Positions 1 through 12,304 of a stretch of 64,000 bases of DNA are shown here, one piece after another. A program made the translations under genes and the position numbers. The notes under the pieces were generated by a model. It had not been told where the DNA came from, searched no databases, and worked only from the letters and a program-made list of their open reading frames with translations. The DNA comes from Pleurostoma richardsiae (taxonomy: Eukaryota; Ascomycota; Sordariomycetes; Calosphaeriales; Pleurostomataceae), in assembly GCA_030052745.1 (NCBI GenBank), contig JANBVO010000006.1, positions 558,001 through 622,000 on the forward strand, in the 5' to 3' direction. How positions within the stretch are numbered: the stretch's first letter is position 1; the number at the start of each line of letters is the position of its first letter.

Positions 1-1200
1 GATTTCTACTGCATACGTCAGTCGATGCAGCTGCTACCAAAGCCCTCCCCTGCTGTCTGTGCTCCATACGAATAAATACTGTTAGTGCCGAGGTCAGCTT
101 GATCTTCGACTGTTCGTTCCTTGAAAACTTCCCTGAAAACCTACCCTTTGTGGCATCATAGCTTCTACTAGACAAGAGTCTTGTGTCGTCCGTCCGTTCT
201 AAAACAGGCCGGCGGGTCTAACGGGCTCGAGACCACCGGTCCGTCTCTCCTGGACCAGCCGCGCTGATCTCGAGTGGGTACCTCTCCTCTGCTCCAATTA
301 ATTGGTGCGTTTTCTGCCCATTGGAGGATCGGCGTTCTGATGGTGGAGTGCTCGGAGTCTCCTCGACTCGATTCAAGGGACAGAAGCTGGTTATGGTAGG
401 GCATTCCCGCAGTACACTGCCTCACTTCCGTTCTCAGGACAGTTGGATCCCAATACACATTCGGCTTTCTTTTCTGTCCCACCTGCACCTTTTCCTCATC
501 TTGCCTGCAACGCTGACAGCCTGCTAACCGCCAGCAGATCGAGTCAGTCACTCCGCTGTTTTTTTTGCCCAGCGATATGTTCTTCAGGGAGCACCGTAAC
601 AAGCACGCACATTCATTGCCCTGTGTTTCTCGATCCCGGTAGCCACGCTAGCATCTCACTCAAGCTTTGGGCAATCTCAAGCGAGTGAGCCGCATCACAG
701 AGCTGTTCATCTTCCCAAACCAGAAAGAGTTGACCACATTGCCGAGATCGACTCGCCCAAATATAGACATCCCTCCAGCCCCTCGTCATGCACTGTCACC
801 GGAACCGACAGCCAATATATGGGTTTCTGCAGGTCTCCGGCCAATAACCACAGCCGCAAATATTGTCGCCTCTGACTCCGGGTTAGCGCCTCCAGGCGGC
901 TGTCAGAGACGCCACGCCCTGCAAGCTTTCAAGGAGCTGATGTGCATACAGTTGGTACAGTACAATAGAGCTTTGCTGAGAGTCAAGACTTCTCGGAATT
1001 TCGCCTGGCTGCCCCGTTGGCCGCCCCTCTCATGTATAGCAGCGAAAATAATGCGAAAGTGGAGGCCTCGTACCACAAACGGGCAAGTTTATGCCTTCAT
1101 TTTCAGATTGGCAGGCTCGCCAGTATCTTCTGTTTGAAGCTGGGATCCCGACCAAGGTCAAAACCAGGGTTGTCAACATTACCTCGCACAGTTGACTTGG
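1..1200. other. Leader region, no recognised gene
   Basis: Short overlapping reading frames occur on both strands, but none shows a domain, a convincing start or a splice structure I trust. The first 160 bases look faintly like the end of an old long terminal repeat, but no second copy or element protein is visible, so this is not called. Confidence 0.4.
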
Positions 1201-2230
1201 AGTCATACATGGGTCCAAGTGCATCACAACATCGGCTGTTCCTGCAGGAGGTCCAGCCGTGGCGCGAGACCTTTCTCCGTCCTCGCTATCAACATCTCGG
1301 TTGCATCAAGAGGATGGCGCTCGAGTTGATACATCGGCGGTGTGCTACTGTATCTGGGTCAGGCAACATCAAGCCTTGAAACAATCATCCGGTTGCCTAC
1401 CTTTTGCGATACCAGCGCCTACCCTCTGGCTCTCGTAGGAGGATGAATTGATCCTTCAATTGTCCTTTCTTCCGAGCTGGCGGAAGGCGCTGGTGCTACG
1501 GAACACAAGACAACGAGTTCAGCACACATCTTTGGACGCCATGGGGTGTTCTCGAACGATTGGCAGCTCCTCAAAACCAGGACAATGGCTAATTCGCCAA
1601 CCCCATTCTATTCGTTGTATCATATCACCTTCGCTTCTCGGTCGAGCCTGAATGTCGACAAGTGCGGATGAGACAGAAGAACACTTTCGAGCATCGCCGC
1701 AGCATGGTAGACTGGCGAAAATCTTCATTGGTGACAGCTACAACTGCACTGTAGTTGCCAGCAAAGAAATAGAGTCGAAAGCTCCACGAGAAAAACCTGA
1801 ATCGTCCGGTCTTCTTTACGACTTTCTTGTTCATTGCTCATTCTGACACAGATCCACAGTGACAGCGAGATGAGGGTGGTCGTGAAGCCGGTCCCGCTGG
1901 ACCTCATAGTCGACTAACGGCTTCTTGGACCCTGCAATCAGCACCATTCAAAGATAGTTGACCGTGCCATAGGCTTTCGACTTTCACGTCAGCGTGGATG
2001 AGCTCAGGAAAGCGTCTAGGGTGAGCACACCTCGCCTCCGTGAGTACTATGCTAGGCCATCATTTCCTGAAGGAGCTTCCACGATCTAGGAGTCCATGTA
2101 CCGCCGGCTCGGAATCGTCGTCCAGGATACTTCGTCTGGCATATCCCTGGGCGGCTCAAATACCGGTAGGTGACGGAGATAAGCGAATGCCGCTTCATGC
2201 AGACTGTGGACTGGGTGAACTAGGTGGGTA
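1200..2230 (+). pseudogene. Possible decayed coding stretch, family unknown
   Basis: Several plus-strand stretches read like protein: a hydrophobic run containing GGVLLYLGQATSSLETIIR near 1334-1390, a 70-residue run containing HIFGRHGVFSNDWQLLK near 1527-1577, and a run ending in the ATG-started 64-residue frame at 1652-1846. They share no single open frame and are interrupted several times. I could not join them with plausible introns or assign them to a family. The amino acid texture argues for an old inactivated gene, but chance in GC-balanced DNA remains possible. The origin (host gene or mobile element) is undetermined. Confidence 0.22.
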
Positions 2231-2269
2231 TGGGTAATTACCTGGGTTACCACTGTGGGATAGGATTAG

Positions 2270-2600
2270 ACTACACTGCTTTAGAATAGTTGTCCTTACC
2301 TGCTCGTTGGTGCCTTACCCTTTCATCACATTATACATGCTAGATAGCATTATTAGAGTATGCCTGCTATAAGCAAGGCAAATGCTCGCAAATAGCCTAT
2401 CCAGTAACAGCTGTTTACTCCTTCTTTCCTCAACCACTTCAACCTCAGTAAGAGCCAGAGTAGATGGGAGATATTTCGGGAACTTAGGGTCTGCTATTCC
2501 TTTCTCCGTTCTCAAAGAAAAGCTTTTTGAACGAAATGATTGGGGCAGAACCTCTTTGATACAGAACATTTGGTACCTGAGGTAGCTAGGACCTTAGGCA
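2270..2600. other. AT-rich intergenic patch
   Basis: This stretch is clearly richer in A and T than its surroundings and carries short open frames on both strands with no recognisable motif. It could be a degraded repeat. No terminal repeats or second copy were seen. Confidence 0.35.
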
Positions 2601-3283
2601 CCCCAAGCCCAGGGGCTTCTGCGGGTGGGGCAACGACAGCTGGTGACGGCCTGACAGCCTCATGAGGCTCATGAGGGACGCGACTGCTGGTTGGCAGACT
2701 GTGGCGCTAGAATCTCGCTCGATCCTTCATCGGGAAATTGATCCCTGTCTAGTAGGTCCTCAATTCGAACGATTTGGCGGAAGGAGAAACTTCCACGACA
2801 CCCTCAAGGAACTTTCTAGCCGCATCATCCAGAATTCCTCCTTTCTGCGCATCTCGAGTGTCTGCCATCCTCTCCCGCCGTCTCGCCAGACTCCATCACG
2901 GTCCTCCTCCTTAACCGCCGCCCGTATCAGCGCATTCGCCGTGCATCATCATGTTCTGAGAAAGCTCGCACACGACTCCAATTCTCTGGTGATCCCGCTA
3001 CGTCTAAACGGTTATCTCCTCCCGGTCCCGTGCGGAAATCTCGATCACGGTCGAGCAGATATTCTCGCTTCTCTACTGATATCTGTTCGTCAACGGGTTT
3101 CCCTTTGCTGTCAGTAACCTTTTACTTATCCTTTGCCCTGTGATGCCACTCACCGGAACGACATTTTGTGACCTGGCGAGCTCCGGTTAACAATGTCATC
3201 AGGTCTTCCTCGAGCTCCTCTCCCAGTCCACTAGTCCACCTTCACCTCCACAATCCGAAACTTCGACATCCCAGGACAACAAA
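2600..3283 (+). promoter_or_regulatory. Upstream region of scp160
   Basis: This CT-rich stretch runs up to a good start context (AAAATGG). A possible 5' UTR intron may lie at about 3114-3202, bounded by GTAACC and ATCAG and containing GTTAAC as a candidate branch site. That intron is inferred from signals only and needs transcript data. Confidence 0.35.
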
Positions 3284-6200
3284 ATGGCCTCCAGCTCTTC
3301 TGTGAACGGTGCCGACGTCGGCAACGAGACGTCGGCAGCGGCTCTCCTGCGTCAGAAGCATGCCGAGGTCCCTCATCATGTCACTGTCGAAGAGGTTCCC
3401 GACGAAGACCTCCCTAAATCCGAATCCGCTGCGACCGCCGAAACTGAAACAGATAAGCCCACCGGCGGTGATGCCCCCTCCTGGGTTCCCCCGATGTCTG
3501 CCAAGGCTGCCGGAAAGCAGAAAGCTGAAGAACCAACTGGTCGCCCCGTCACCTTGGATACACAATCGCACGAGCTCTTCCCGGAGCTCGGTGCGCCCAA
3601 GAAGGCCAATGCTGGAATTGTGCCGCTGTGGGGAGCTAAGAGCACCGTTAACGGCAAGACCAACGGCACCTCCCCGGCCAATGGCACCTCGAGGTCCTCG
3701 ACTCCGGCATCCGGAGTCGCGACCCCGACCAGCTCCGGCCTACACCGGCCTCCGGCCATGTCTATTCCAGGCCGCAATATCGAGTCCCTCTTCCTCGAGC
3801 CTCACCATGTTCTCCCGCGGGACAAGCTGAGGAGACCAATCCCTGATATCATCAAGGACATTAATCGAAAGTCCAGAGCAAATATCACCATGCCGGCGTC
3901 AACCGACCGGAGGTTCAGGTTTGAGGCCACCGGTCCGCAAGATCTCGCCCAGCAGGCGTTGAAGGACCTTGTCAACCAAATTGGCACTAAGGTAATGTCA
4001 CATTCTAGTCCTCGATCAAATTCAGGACTGATGCTGATGCTCGCACAGCAAACCGTCAAGGTTTCTATTCCGCGCTCGGCCCGTGCCCATATCATCGGCA
4101 AGCAGGGGTCGACTATCAAGGCATTGCAAGAGAAGACAGGTGCTCGGATACAAATGCCCAAGGTTGACGAGCATGAGGCTCCTGCGGATGACGCAGATGA
4201 TGATGACACCGTCGAGGTAATTGTGGAAGGGAATGCTGTCTCTGCGGCAGCTGCCCGAGATCAGATTATCAAAATTGCCGGCGAGCGCGCCGCCAATGTT
4301 CACACCAAGCTGCGGAACATCCCTGCTGAGTTCTTCCCCTTCATTGCGGGCCCGAAGAACAGCCTTGTGCACAATCTCGAGGAGGACAACGGCGTCCAGA
4401 TCCGCGTCCCTCCACACCAGGCGTGGTCTTCGCAGCCGATTCCGGCCGCTCCGGCACCCGGCCAACGACCTGTTTTCCAACCAGCCCAGGACGACAACCT
4501 GATCCAGGTCGCCGGTGACCGCGCAGCTGTCCAGGCAGTTCGTGCCGAGATTGAACGCCGTGCTGCTGAGCTGCGCCAGCAGCTTGCGCTCGAGCAGTTG
4601 TCAATTCAGAGAGGACGTCACCAGTTCATCATCGGAGACCGAGGCATGCCTGTGGACGATTTCTTTGACGATACTGGATGCGCAATCTTTCTTCCCACGG
4701 ACGAGGATGACGACATGATCACTGTTATCGGCCCTCCGGAGCGTGTGCAGGAGGGACTCGAGAAGGCCATGGATCTCGCCATGAATATGCAGTGCTCCAA
4801 CATCGATTGCTCTCGGTTCCATCGTCAAGCCCCTGGTGGTGCTGCTGCTCACGCTAGAAATGTCACACGCTATCTCCGACAAAGGAAGGAGATTGAGCGG
4901 CTGGAGAAGCTGTACAACACCCACATCAACACGCCGTTCTCCCAAGATGGAGCTCTGCCATGGGAGCTGTATGCCCGGGATGGCAAGAATGCCATCCGAG
5001 CACAGTCGGAAATCAAAGGCCTTTTTGACAGCATGCCGCCATCCAGAATCAGCTCTGTACCAGTCGATCCTTTCTTCCACCAATACCTGCGCAATGAGGT
5101 TAATCCTCGTGTGCACGAAGACTACGGAGTGCAGCTAGTTGTCCCAGATTCTCCTGAATCAGAATCGCCTATTTTGCTGGTTTATGAAGGTCCAGGGACC
5201 CCTGATGCTCCGGTCCAGCTTCCTCGGACTCAGCCTTCTCAAGATGAGATTCGCGCGTTCGAGCAGGGCTTGCGCGACGCACGGGAGCACATCGTCGATC
5301 TTATCAACCAGCAGGAAGCTATCAAATCTGTCACTGTCGATGTTCCTCAGAAGTGAGTAGGTCCGATTGTCACCATAGAAGCATACATCTGACAACGCAA
5401 ACAGGTTCCATGAGAAGTTGAGGAGGTTCATCAAGCGAGAGCAGGAGAACCGGCCGCCGAACCAGATTCCAGTTCGTGTCTCTAACATCGGCACAACCGT
5501 ACATCTGCGGGGACCCGCTTCAGCTACGCAGAACCTCGCGGAGAAGGTCGAGGCTTTCGTTGAACAGGAGAAGCAGGATGAGAAAGAGCGCGGCTTCACC
5601 CTGGAGTTCGAGTTTCCTCAGAAGTTTGCGAACCATCTCATCGGCAAGGGCGGCAGCCACATTCGGGAGCTCCGCGACAAGTTCGACGTCGAAATCCAGG
5701 TCAATGATGGCAAGGTCGAACTGAAGGGCCCCAAGGCCAAGGCTGAGGCGGCCAAGTCCCACATCATTTCTCTCGGGAAGCAACTGGCAGACGAGACTAC
5801 ACATATCCTCAAGATCGAGCCCAAGTTCCACAGAGAACTCATTGGAGCAGGCGGTAGCCAGATCAACCGGCTGCAAACAAGGTACAAGGTGCATATCTTC
5901 TTTCCCCGTTCTGAGAAGAGCGCAAAGGACGACGAGTCGAACGCCGACGCCGCCAGCGTGGCTGGAAGGCCCCGTCGTCAGCAGGCTGCTGACGAGGTCA
6001 TCATCCGGGGACCTAAGAAGGGTGCGGACGAGGCCCGTGAGGAGATCATGACCCTCTACTTGTACCTCAAGGACAACTCTCATACTGCCACTATCACCAT
6101 ACAGCAGAAGCAGCTTCCATCTCTCATTGGCCAGGGTGGCTCTGCTATGGATGCTTTGCGACAGCAGACTGGTGCTAAGATTGATATACCCAACGGCCGG

Positions 6201-7388
6201 GATACCCCGGGCTCCATGGTGGAGATCCAGATCAAGGGCTCGAAAGATCAAGTTGCTGCTGCCAAGAAGATCCTCGAGGAGAAGAAGTCTGTCTTTGATG
6301 ACACTATCGCGAAGACGATTGATGTGGATAAGAAGTACCACAAGGCGCTAATCGGCTCTGGAGGTAAGTTTGTGTCGGTCCATGATCTACACGCGCTAGT
6401 CTGCTGACACGCCGTAGGTTCCGCCATCCGTGACATCGTGGTCAAGGCAGGAGGCTCTGATGACCGCAGAGAACTGGCCCGCACAGTCCAGTTCCCGAAG
6501 CAGGAGTCTGAGGGCAACACCATCAAGATCGAGGGCCGAAAGGAGGTTGTGGAGAAGATCATTGCCCACATCCAGGAAATCGTGGCCCAGCGCGAGAGCC
6601 TAGTGACTTCAACTGTGGATGTCCCTATCGAGAAGCATAGATCGCTCATCGGCCGGGGCGGTGACAAGAAGCGGGAGCTAGAGACGCAGTTCAAGGTCTC
6701 TCTTGACATCCCCAGACAAGGCAGCGGTCAGACTGGTGTCAAGATCACTGGCCAGTCTGCTGATGTGGAGAAGGCCAAGGAGTACATCCTTTCGTCGATC
6801 AAGGAACAGCAGGGCGAGACAGTGCAGGTGCCCCGCAAGCTGCATCATGCTGTATCGAACAATGGACAGTTCTTCCGCAGGCTGAGGAATGACCACCACG
6901 TCACAGTTGACCATGCCGGTCACGTCACTCCACCGAAGCCGACTCCATCGTCGACCCGCGCCAACAATAATGGCGCGCTGCCCCTTATCACTGACGACGT
7001 CGAGACGGCAGCCGACGCCCACTCTTGGGACATTGTGGAAAACACGTCTAGCGAGGAAGGAGACATTCCTTGGGTCCTCCGCGGGTCGCCGGAGAACGTT
7101 GAGAAGGCGAAGAAGGCCATCGAAGCCGCTCTGGAGCAGGCCAAGAAGGGCAACGTTACCGGCTATCTCGTTCTGCCTGACCCTAGGACCTACCGCTATG
7201 TTATTGGCCAGGGCGGTAGTAAGGTCAACTCCATCCGCAAGCAGAGCGGGTGCAGGATCAATGTCCCTCGAGACCAGGCTAAGGACGAGGCCATCGAGGT
7301 CATCGGCACAAGAGAAGGCGTCGAGAAGGCGAAGGAGCTCATCCTTGCTGCCGTGAGAGACGGCGTCAACAGCCGCTCCCGGGAGTAA
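3284..7388 (+). CDS. scp160: Vigilin-type multi-KH RNA-binding protein (Scp160 homologue)
   Basis: Exons: 3284-3991, 4049-5352, 5405-6363 and 6418-7388, giving 1313 residues, close to the length of yeast Scp160 and animal vigilin. The introns are 57, 52 and 54 nt. Clear KH GxxG loops are GKQG (about 253), GDRG (about 432), GKGG (about 751), GAGG (about 818), GQGG (about 912), GSGG (about 988), GRGG (about 1069) and GQGG (about 1253). Degenerate KH units lack the loop near residues 205-236, 336, 570-735 and 1135. The 236-residue N-terminus is low complexity and contains the segment SHELFPELGAPKK. Family knowledge: Scp160 binds mRNA on polysomes at the ER and nuclear envelope and affects translation and ploidy maintenance. 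Each splice restores a KH core, for example GSGG continuing into SAIRDIV. The first intron is a multiple of three and open in frame, so a naive ORF reads through it. Confidence 0.95.
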
Positions 7389-8838
7389 GTGGGCCAGCTG
7401 GGCAGCTGCGTGTAGGGATAGACTCTGGACGACTAAAAGGCGGTTTGTCGGTTGCATGATGACTGTCTGTACTTCTGTACTCAGCTGCAGTTTGCTAGGA
7501 CGGTCAATCGGAGAGAGACGGGTGTGGGATCTCGCTCATGTCTCGGGCCTGGGGTTGTAGGCTTGGTCAGAGAACTTCATTCATCGGTCACATATTCGCA
7601 TTGCCGTTCCCTGCTGGGGTTGTCATTTCTTCTTGAACGGTTTGCCGGGTGGAATATCTATACAAGTCTCTTCTCTGAGTTCGGACTCCTCACATAACAA
7701 AAAAAAGGACCCCAGAAAAATCATCTCGTCGCTGGGGATCGAATAAAAGTTGGGATCGAGGTTTTGTAGACTTGGAGCAGAACAAACACGATAGAAAGAC
7801 ATACTGATCTGTCAATTGCGTGCGCCCTGAAGTAATGAGGTCTGCTGACCAGCCGTAGCAGGTACTCGCCGTATCGTATCAGGCGTATTTTCCTTTCTTG
7901 CAACCCCACACGGGAGTGAGAGGAGGTGGAGGTATGAGTTCAGCCCTATATGAGGATCCTATGTAAGACTTGCGGGGAATAAGCTTGGTCTTGGTGCACG
8001 CTTGATCGTCCTCCCGCTCTGATCTGTGAGGTTGTGCGGCATTTGAGCACATGGCGGCTCTTACTCTGACGGGTATGCCTTGATCAGGTTCAACGGAGTC
8101 TTTTTCCATTGGGAGACCAATCAGTTTCACGCAGCCCGAACCCGTTAATGAACTCCATCATGAGGTCGGTACCAGTGGCACGTCTAGTGTTTCCGACTCG
8201 CGGATGACGGCGGAGATGATCGGGGCTTTCGTCTTTTTGCGCCTGTGGGAAAGCTGCCGAGCCGAGTGCTGACACGCAGTGCTGGCCACGGCGGACTGGC
8301 TGATGTTGTGTACCACCAAGCCAAGTAAGCGTGGCTTACTGCCGTGCGTGCTCGTCTTTCCTGTGCTCGACCTGAATGTTCGGAATGCGTCAGACCTGAG
8401 ACACCAGGTCGGAAGAAGACGAGAGGATAAGTGTTTGCTTGTATGAGCCATCGCGAGGTAACGCTGCAGCTTGACTGCACGTCTCAGCATCCATCCTTCG
8501 TCACTTCTACTTCTTTCTTTTCTCCCCTAAAAGCAGAGCTTCGACTCTTAACGCTGGTCACCGTCCCAGCCCGTCATCTTCCTTCCTTTCCTCTCCCTTG
8601 ACCTTATCTTGTCTCACTCCGAGAAACGCATTGCTGCGAGGCACTGCGTTCTCCCAGTCTTTGTTGCGTTACGAAGACCACCCGTATTTGATTCGTCTTC
8701 CTGAGGAGACAGACTACCGACACTCAGTTGTCACGCCTGCCCGCGCATTTCTGGACATCTTTACGGCGCCGCTGTAGGCTTTGATTCGAGCATTGGGGCT
8801 TTCCCGAGCTACTACAGGAGCTCTTTTTCATACCCCTA
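7389..8838. other. Intergenic region between scp160 and the P450 gene
   Basis: It holds the scp160 3' region, with an A-run at 7699-7706, then the presumed promoter of the downstream P450. Minus-strand open frames at 8158-8490 have no domain or start evidence and look spurious. No RNA gene was recognised. Confidence 0.5.
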
Positions 8839-10822
8839 ATGCACGCCGTCGATAACATGCACACGATGGACGCGAAGGATAACCTTCCTTGGCCCGGTGG
8901 CCTCTCTCTGAGCGCCCAGCTCGCCATCCTTGGCCTCGGACTCGTACGCATATATGCCACCCTCGTGTCTCTTCTCAGATCTCCGTGTTTCGCTAACGCA
9001 AGGAAGTAGGTAGTAGCCTATAACCTCACTTACTATATCTACAACATCTTCCTGCACCCGCTGCGCCGCTTCCCAGGCAGCCCCCAGCATGCCGCCTCCA
9101 GCCTGCCCGTCGTCTGGGCCAACATCTGTGGCGTGCAGCCCATGTGGGTGCGAGCGCTGCACGCGCGCTATGGTCCCGTGGTCCGCATCGCGCCGGACGA
9201 GCTGAGCTTCACCTCCCCGGACTCGTGGCGGCAGATCTACGGCGCGGCTCCGGGCTCGCGGGGCGGCAGCATCACCGACAAGGTTGAGGAGCTGTACGGC
9301 ACGGGCCTGTTCCCGGACACTACGACCCCGATCAACGCGGAGCTGAGCGACGTGGAGCACGCCCGTATCAGGAGGACCTTCGCGCCCGCATTCACGGACA
9401 AGGCGCTCAGGGAGCAGGAGCCGCTGTTTGACGAGCACGTCGGGAGGCTGGTGGAGAAGATCAAGACTAGAGTTACAGCGGAGGAGGGCTTGGCTAAGCT
9501 AGATGCGGTGCATTGGTACAAGCTCTGCAGTAAGAATCCATGGCCATTTCCTTCGTCAAGTGCATAGATTGCCTTCGCTGACCATCACTGAATCCCCAGC
9601 GTTCGACATCATGTCCGAGCTCGCGTTTGGGAGACCCCTGGGCCTCCTCCAGACTGGCGAGTACGATGCCTGGCTGACGTCCATTTTCAGTACCCTCAAG
9701 GCCATCAGCATACTGAGCCTTCTCCGCTACTACCCGGCACTCAAGGCGCTGTGGAAGATGTTCCTGCCACGATTCGTCGCGCAGAAGAGATTGATACTCC
9801 TGCGGTACGCCGTGGAAAAGGTCGACGCTCGCATGGCGGACCAGGGGGTGACGAAGCCGGATATATGGAGGCTGGTCATGGATGCTGGCGAGAAGGACAA
9901 CATCAGCAGGGACGAGATGGTTGCGAACTGTGAGGTGCGTACCTGATTGATCTCGCCCTGTGCATGTGAGCCGGATGTGTTTTGGCTGAACAAGCTCTCT
10001 AGGTTATGCTGTTTGGCGGCAGTGACACAACGGCCACGGCACTGAGGTACGCGAGGGTAGCATAGAGTGGACGCCTTTGCAAATGCTGACAGCCGGCTCT
10101 AGCGGCACCACCTACTTCCTCGTGAAACACCCGGACAAAATGGTGAAGCTCGTTGAAGAGATCCGCGGCGCCTTCAAGTCGGAGAGCGAAATGACACTGC
10201 AGAACGTCACCAAGCTGCAGTACCTCGACGCCTGCATCAACGAGGCTATGCGACTGCACCCTCCCGGCCCGCAGAACTTCCCGCGCAGGATCCGACCTGG
10301 AGGAGCAAACATCTGCGGCTACCACATCCCGCCGAAGGTATACCCTAGTTATGACTCATTTGCTTCTGTCGCTCTAAAGGCAAAGGAGAGAGGCTAACGT
10401 TGTCGCAGATGTTTGTCACGGCCCAGCTATGGCCTGCCTCCACGAGTGACACTTATTTCCGTCGTCCGCTCGAGTTCATCCCAGAGCGGTGGTTTTCTTC
10501 TGAGTTCTCCTCGGACGACAGAAGGGTGGCACAGTTCTTCAGCTATGGACCCCGGAACTGCATTGGGAAGAGGTAAGCTTCTCTCTACCCCGTGCCTTTT
10601 CCAACTCAGAGCGAAGACGATCTCTCCCGCACGCAGTCGCAACGCTAACCCTTGCCAATCTTAAGCATGGCGTACCTTGAATTGAGGAAAGTCCTGTGCA
10701 GGATCCTGTGGAACTTTGACCTCGAACTTTGCCCAGAGAGCGCCGACTGGATCGACCAGAAGGTATACTTCACCTGGGAACACACGGAGCTCATGGTCAA
10801 CTTCAAGCCTGTTGTTAGGTGA
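8839..10822 (+). CDS. Cytochrome P450 monooxygenase
   Basis: Seven exons: 8839-8943, 9010-9529, 9600-9934, 10003-10046, 10103-10337, 10409-10572 and 10666-10822, giving 519 residues, typical for a microsomal fungal P450. An N-terminal hydrophobic segment (about 22-45) is followed by the proline-containing hinge HPLRRFPGSP. The I-helix oxygen-activation motif is GGSDTT (325-330), the K-helix ExxR is EAMR (382-385), the PERF-like motif is PERW, and the haem-binding loop is FFSYGPRNCIGK with the thiolate ligand C464. All catalytic hallmarks are present, so the enzyme looks functional. Introns are 56-93 nt, and each splice restores a known motif (AL|SGTT, GK|SMAY). It resembles the large fungal class of benzoate 4-monooxygenase and isotrichodermin hydroxylase-like P450s, but the substrate cannot be inferred. 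No biosynthetic partner lies next to it. Confidence 0.93.
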
Positions 10823-11749
10823 GGAACACATTTACGTGTTTTGCTAAGGGCGACACATCCACGGGAGCTTTTCTTAAGTGTGTGCATCTCACAGTCATGA
10901 GGCTTGATAATGTGCAAAGAAGGGGCAGAGTAGGAGCTATGGTTTTGCCTCCTCTAGCCTCTCATTGCCTTCTTACGTCTCACGCTCCTAAGACGACAAA
11001 TAACTGCGTATCTTAAAGGTGATCGCGACCTGCGGTCTATTCCTTATAGTCTCTATCGATAACTTCAGAGTTTACTCCCTTCCCTAGAGACATAGACTCT
11101 GCGAGGACAACCAAAGTATTGCTTTCTTATTCGCCTTATCCAATGGCCAACGTGAAAGACCCCATGGACATTCCTACTCTTGCCATCTTCTCTGGTCCAC
11201 TCAGCTTACGACAGAGTTCCCAGAATTTCTTCATATTGTCACAAAACAGTAGTGAAGCCTCGCTGGAAGAAAGGTAGACCCAAGAACAGGTCAACCTTAA
11301 ACTCTACAAGCGAGCCAACCAGAGAAAGAGCATTCGTAACTGGTATCGCGAGCCTGACCGTCTACCATGTCGGAGAAAGACCTCGGCCATGAAGACAAAG
11401 CCTGCTGCGTCTTTTGTGTTCTGCTACACCCTTCTTCGTGTCTTCTTTCAATCCCTCTTTGTGCACCTCCTTACAATGTGTATTGTCTCACGCCCTTTTC
11501 CAGTCGCATCTCAAGTCTTTCATTGTTCACGGCCGGTCATCCTTGACCGGCTCTGACAAGGAAGCTACCACCAGACTCCAATTCCCTCGACCCTGACCTC
11601 CCCCTGCTTGACTGCGAAGCCTCCTCGCTCTCCTAGTATTTCTGTCCAAAACACCAAACAGCGACCAGCAACACATATAAGGACTCTCCCTGTGGTCTTA
11701 GAAACATTCACCTTGGCATTCATTTCGCAGCATTCGCAGATAATCGACA
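10823..11749. other. Intergenic region downstream of the P450
   Basis: The first half (about 10960-11140) is relatively AT-rich and without long frames. The second half is CT-rich and leads to the next gene. A TATA-like CATATAA lies at 11674-11680, about 70 bp before the next ATG. Confidence 0.45.
11674..11680 (+). promoter_or_regulatory. TATA-like box of the AT-hook gene
   Basis: CATATAA lies 70 bp upstream of the ATG at 11750, a usual distance in filamentous fungi once a short leader is allowed for. Confidence 0.4.
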
Positions 11750-12304
11750 ATGGCAGCTATACTCGACACAGCGACTACACCTCGGGATTACGCCGCGAAG
11801 AAAGACGGCTTCGTTCCCATGCGCAGTAAAGCTATCACGATAATCGCTCCCACACCGATACCCTCTGCAAACCCGCCGTCATCTGCCGCGGGACGTCCCA
11901 GGGGACGTCCTAGGGGCCGCACAAGCACCATTGTCCCCAGGGCCGGCCACATCTCCAAACCTGCGGACCCCAGCCGCTCAAGTTACCTACTCAGCACCTT
12001 CGATAAGGGCGGACGCAGCTACATTCGCCTCCAGCCGGCGGGCCAACCTCGCCGGCGCATCACAAAATTCGTCAATGAGCAGAATGATGTCGGGGCCTAC
12101 GCCGTGGTCACGCGGGTCAGCCCCCTCCCGCTCAAAGTTGGCGCGGACGCTCCTGACTACGGCGAGGAAGAAGACGACCGTGCTGGAGACGGGATCAACA
12201 AGCCTTTAACGGTGATCAAACGGGGCGGGCGTACATTTATTAAACTTTCCGCTGGGGCTGCAAAGCAGAAGACAGCAGCGAGCGAGCTCATCCGCCTGCC
12301 TTAG
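11750..12304 (+). CDS. Small basic protein with AT-hook-like motif and duplicated GGR motif
   Basis: Single exon, 184 residues, with a good start context (GACAATGGC) and an upstream TATA-like box. I do not recognise a family. Visible features are an AT-hook-like GRPRGRPRGR (48-57), which suggests minor-groove DNA binding, and two copies of a short motif: KGGRSYIRL at 86-94 and RGGRTFIKL at 158-166. Each copy is followed by a basic or alanine-rich tail. An acidic stretch (EEEDD, about 139-143) separates them. The internal duplication and codon-level openness support a real gene. An AT-hook-only call would be inference. It could be a nuclear or chromatin-associated protein, but no catalytic domain is seen. 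Confidence 0.6.
   Translation: MAAILDTATTPRDYAAKKDGFVPMRSKAITIIAPTPIPSANPPSSAAGRPRGRPRGRTSTIVPRAGHISKPADPSRSSYLLSTFDKGGRSYIRLQPAGQPRRRITKFVNEQNDVGAYAVVTRVSPLPLKVGADAPDYGEEEDDRAGDGINKPLTVIKRGGRTFIKLSAGAAKQKTAASELIRLP

Noticed and set aside
1-165. Possible end of an old Ty1/copia-like long terminal repeat
   Set aside because: The resemblance is faint. No second repeat, no element protein and no target-site duplication are visible, so it is not reported as a fossil element.
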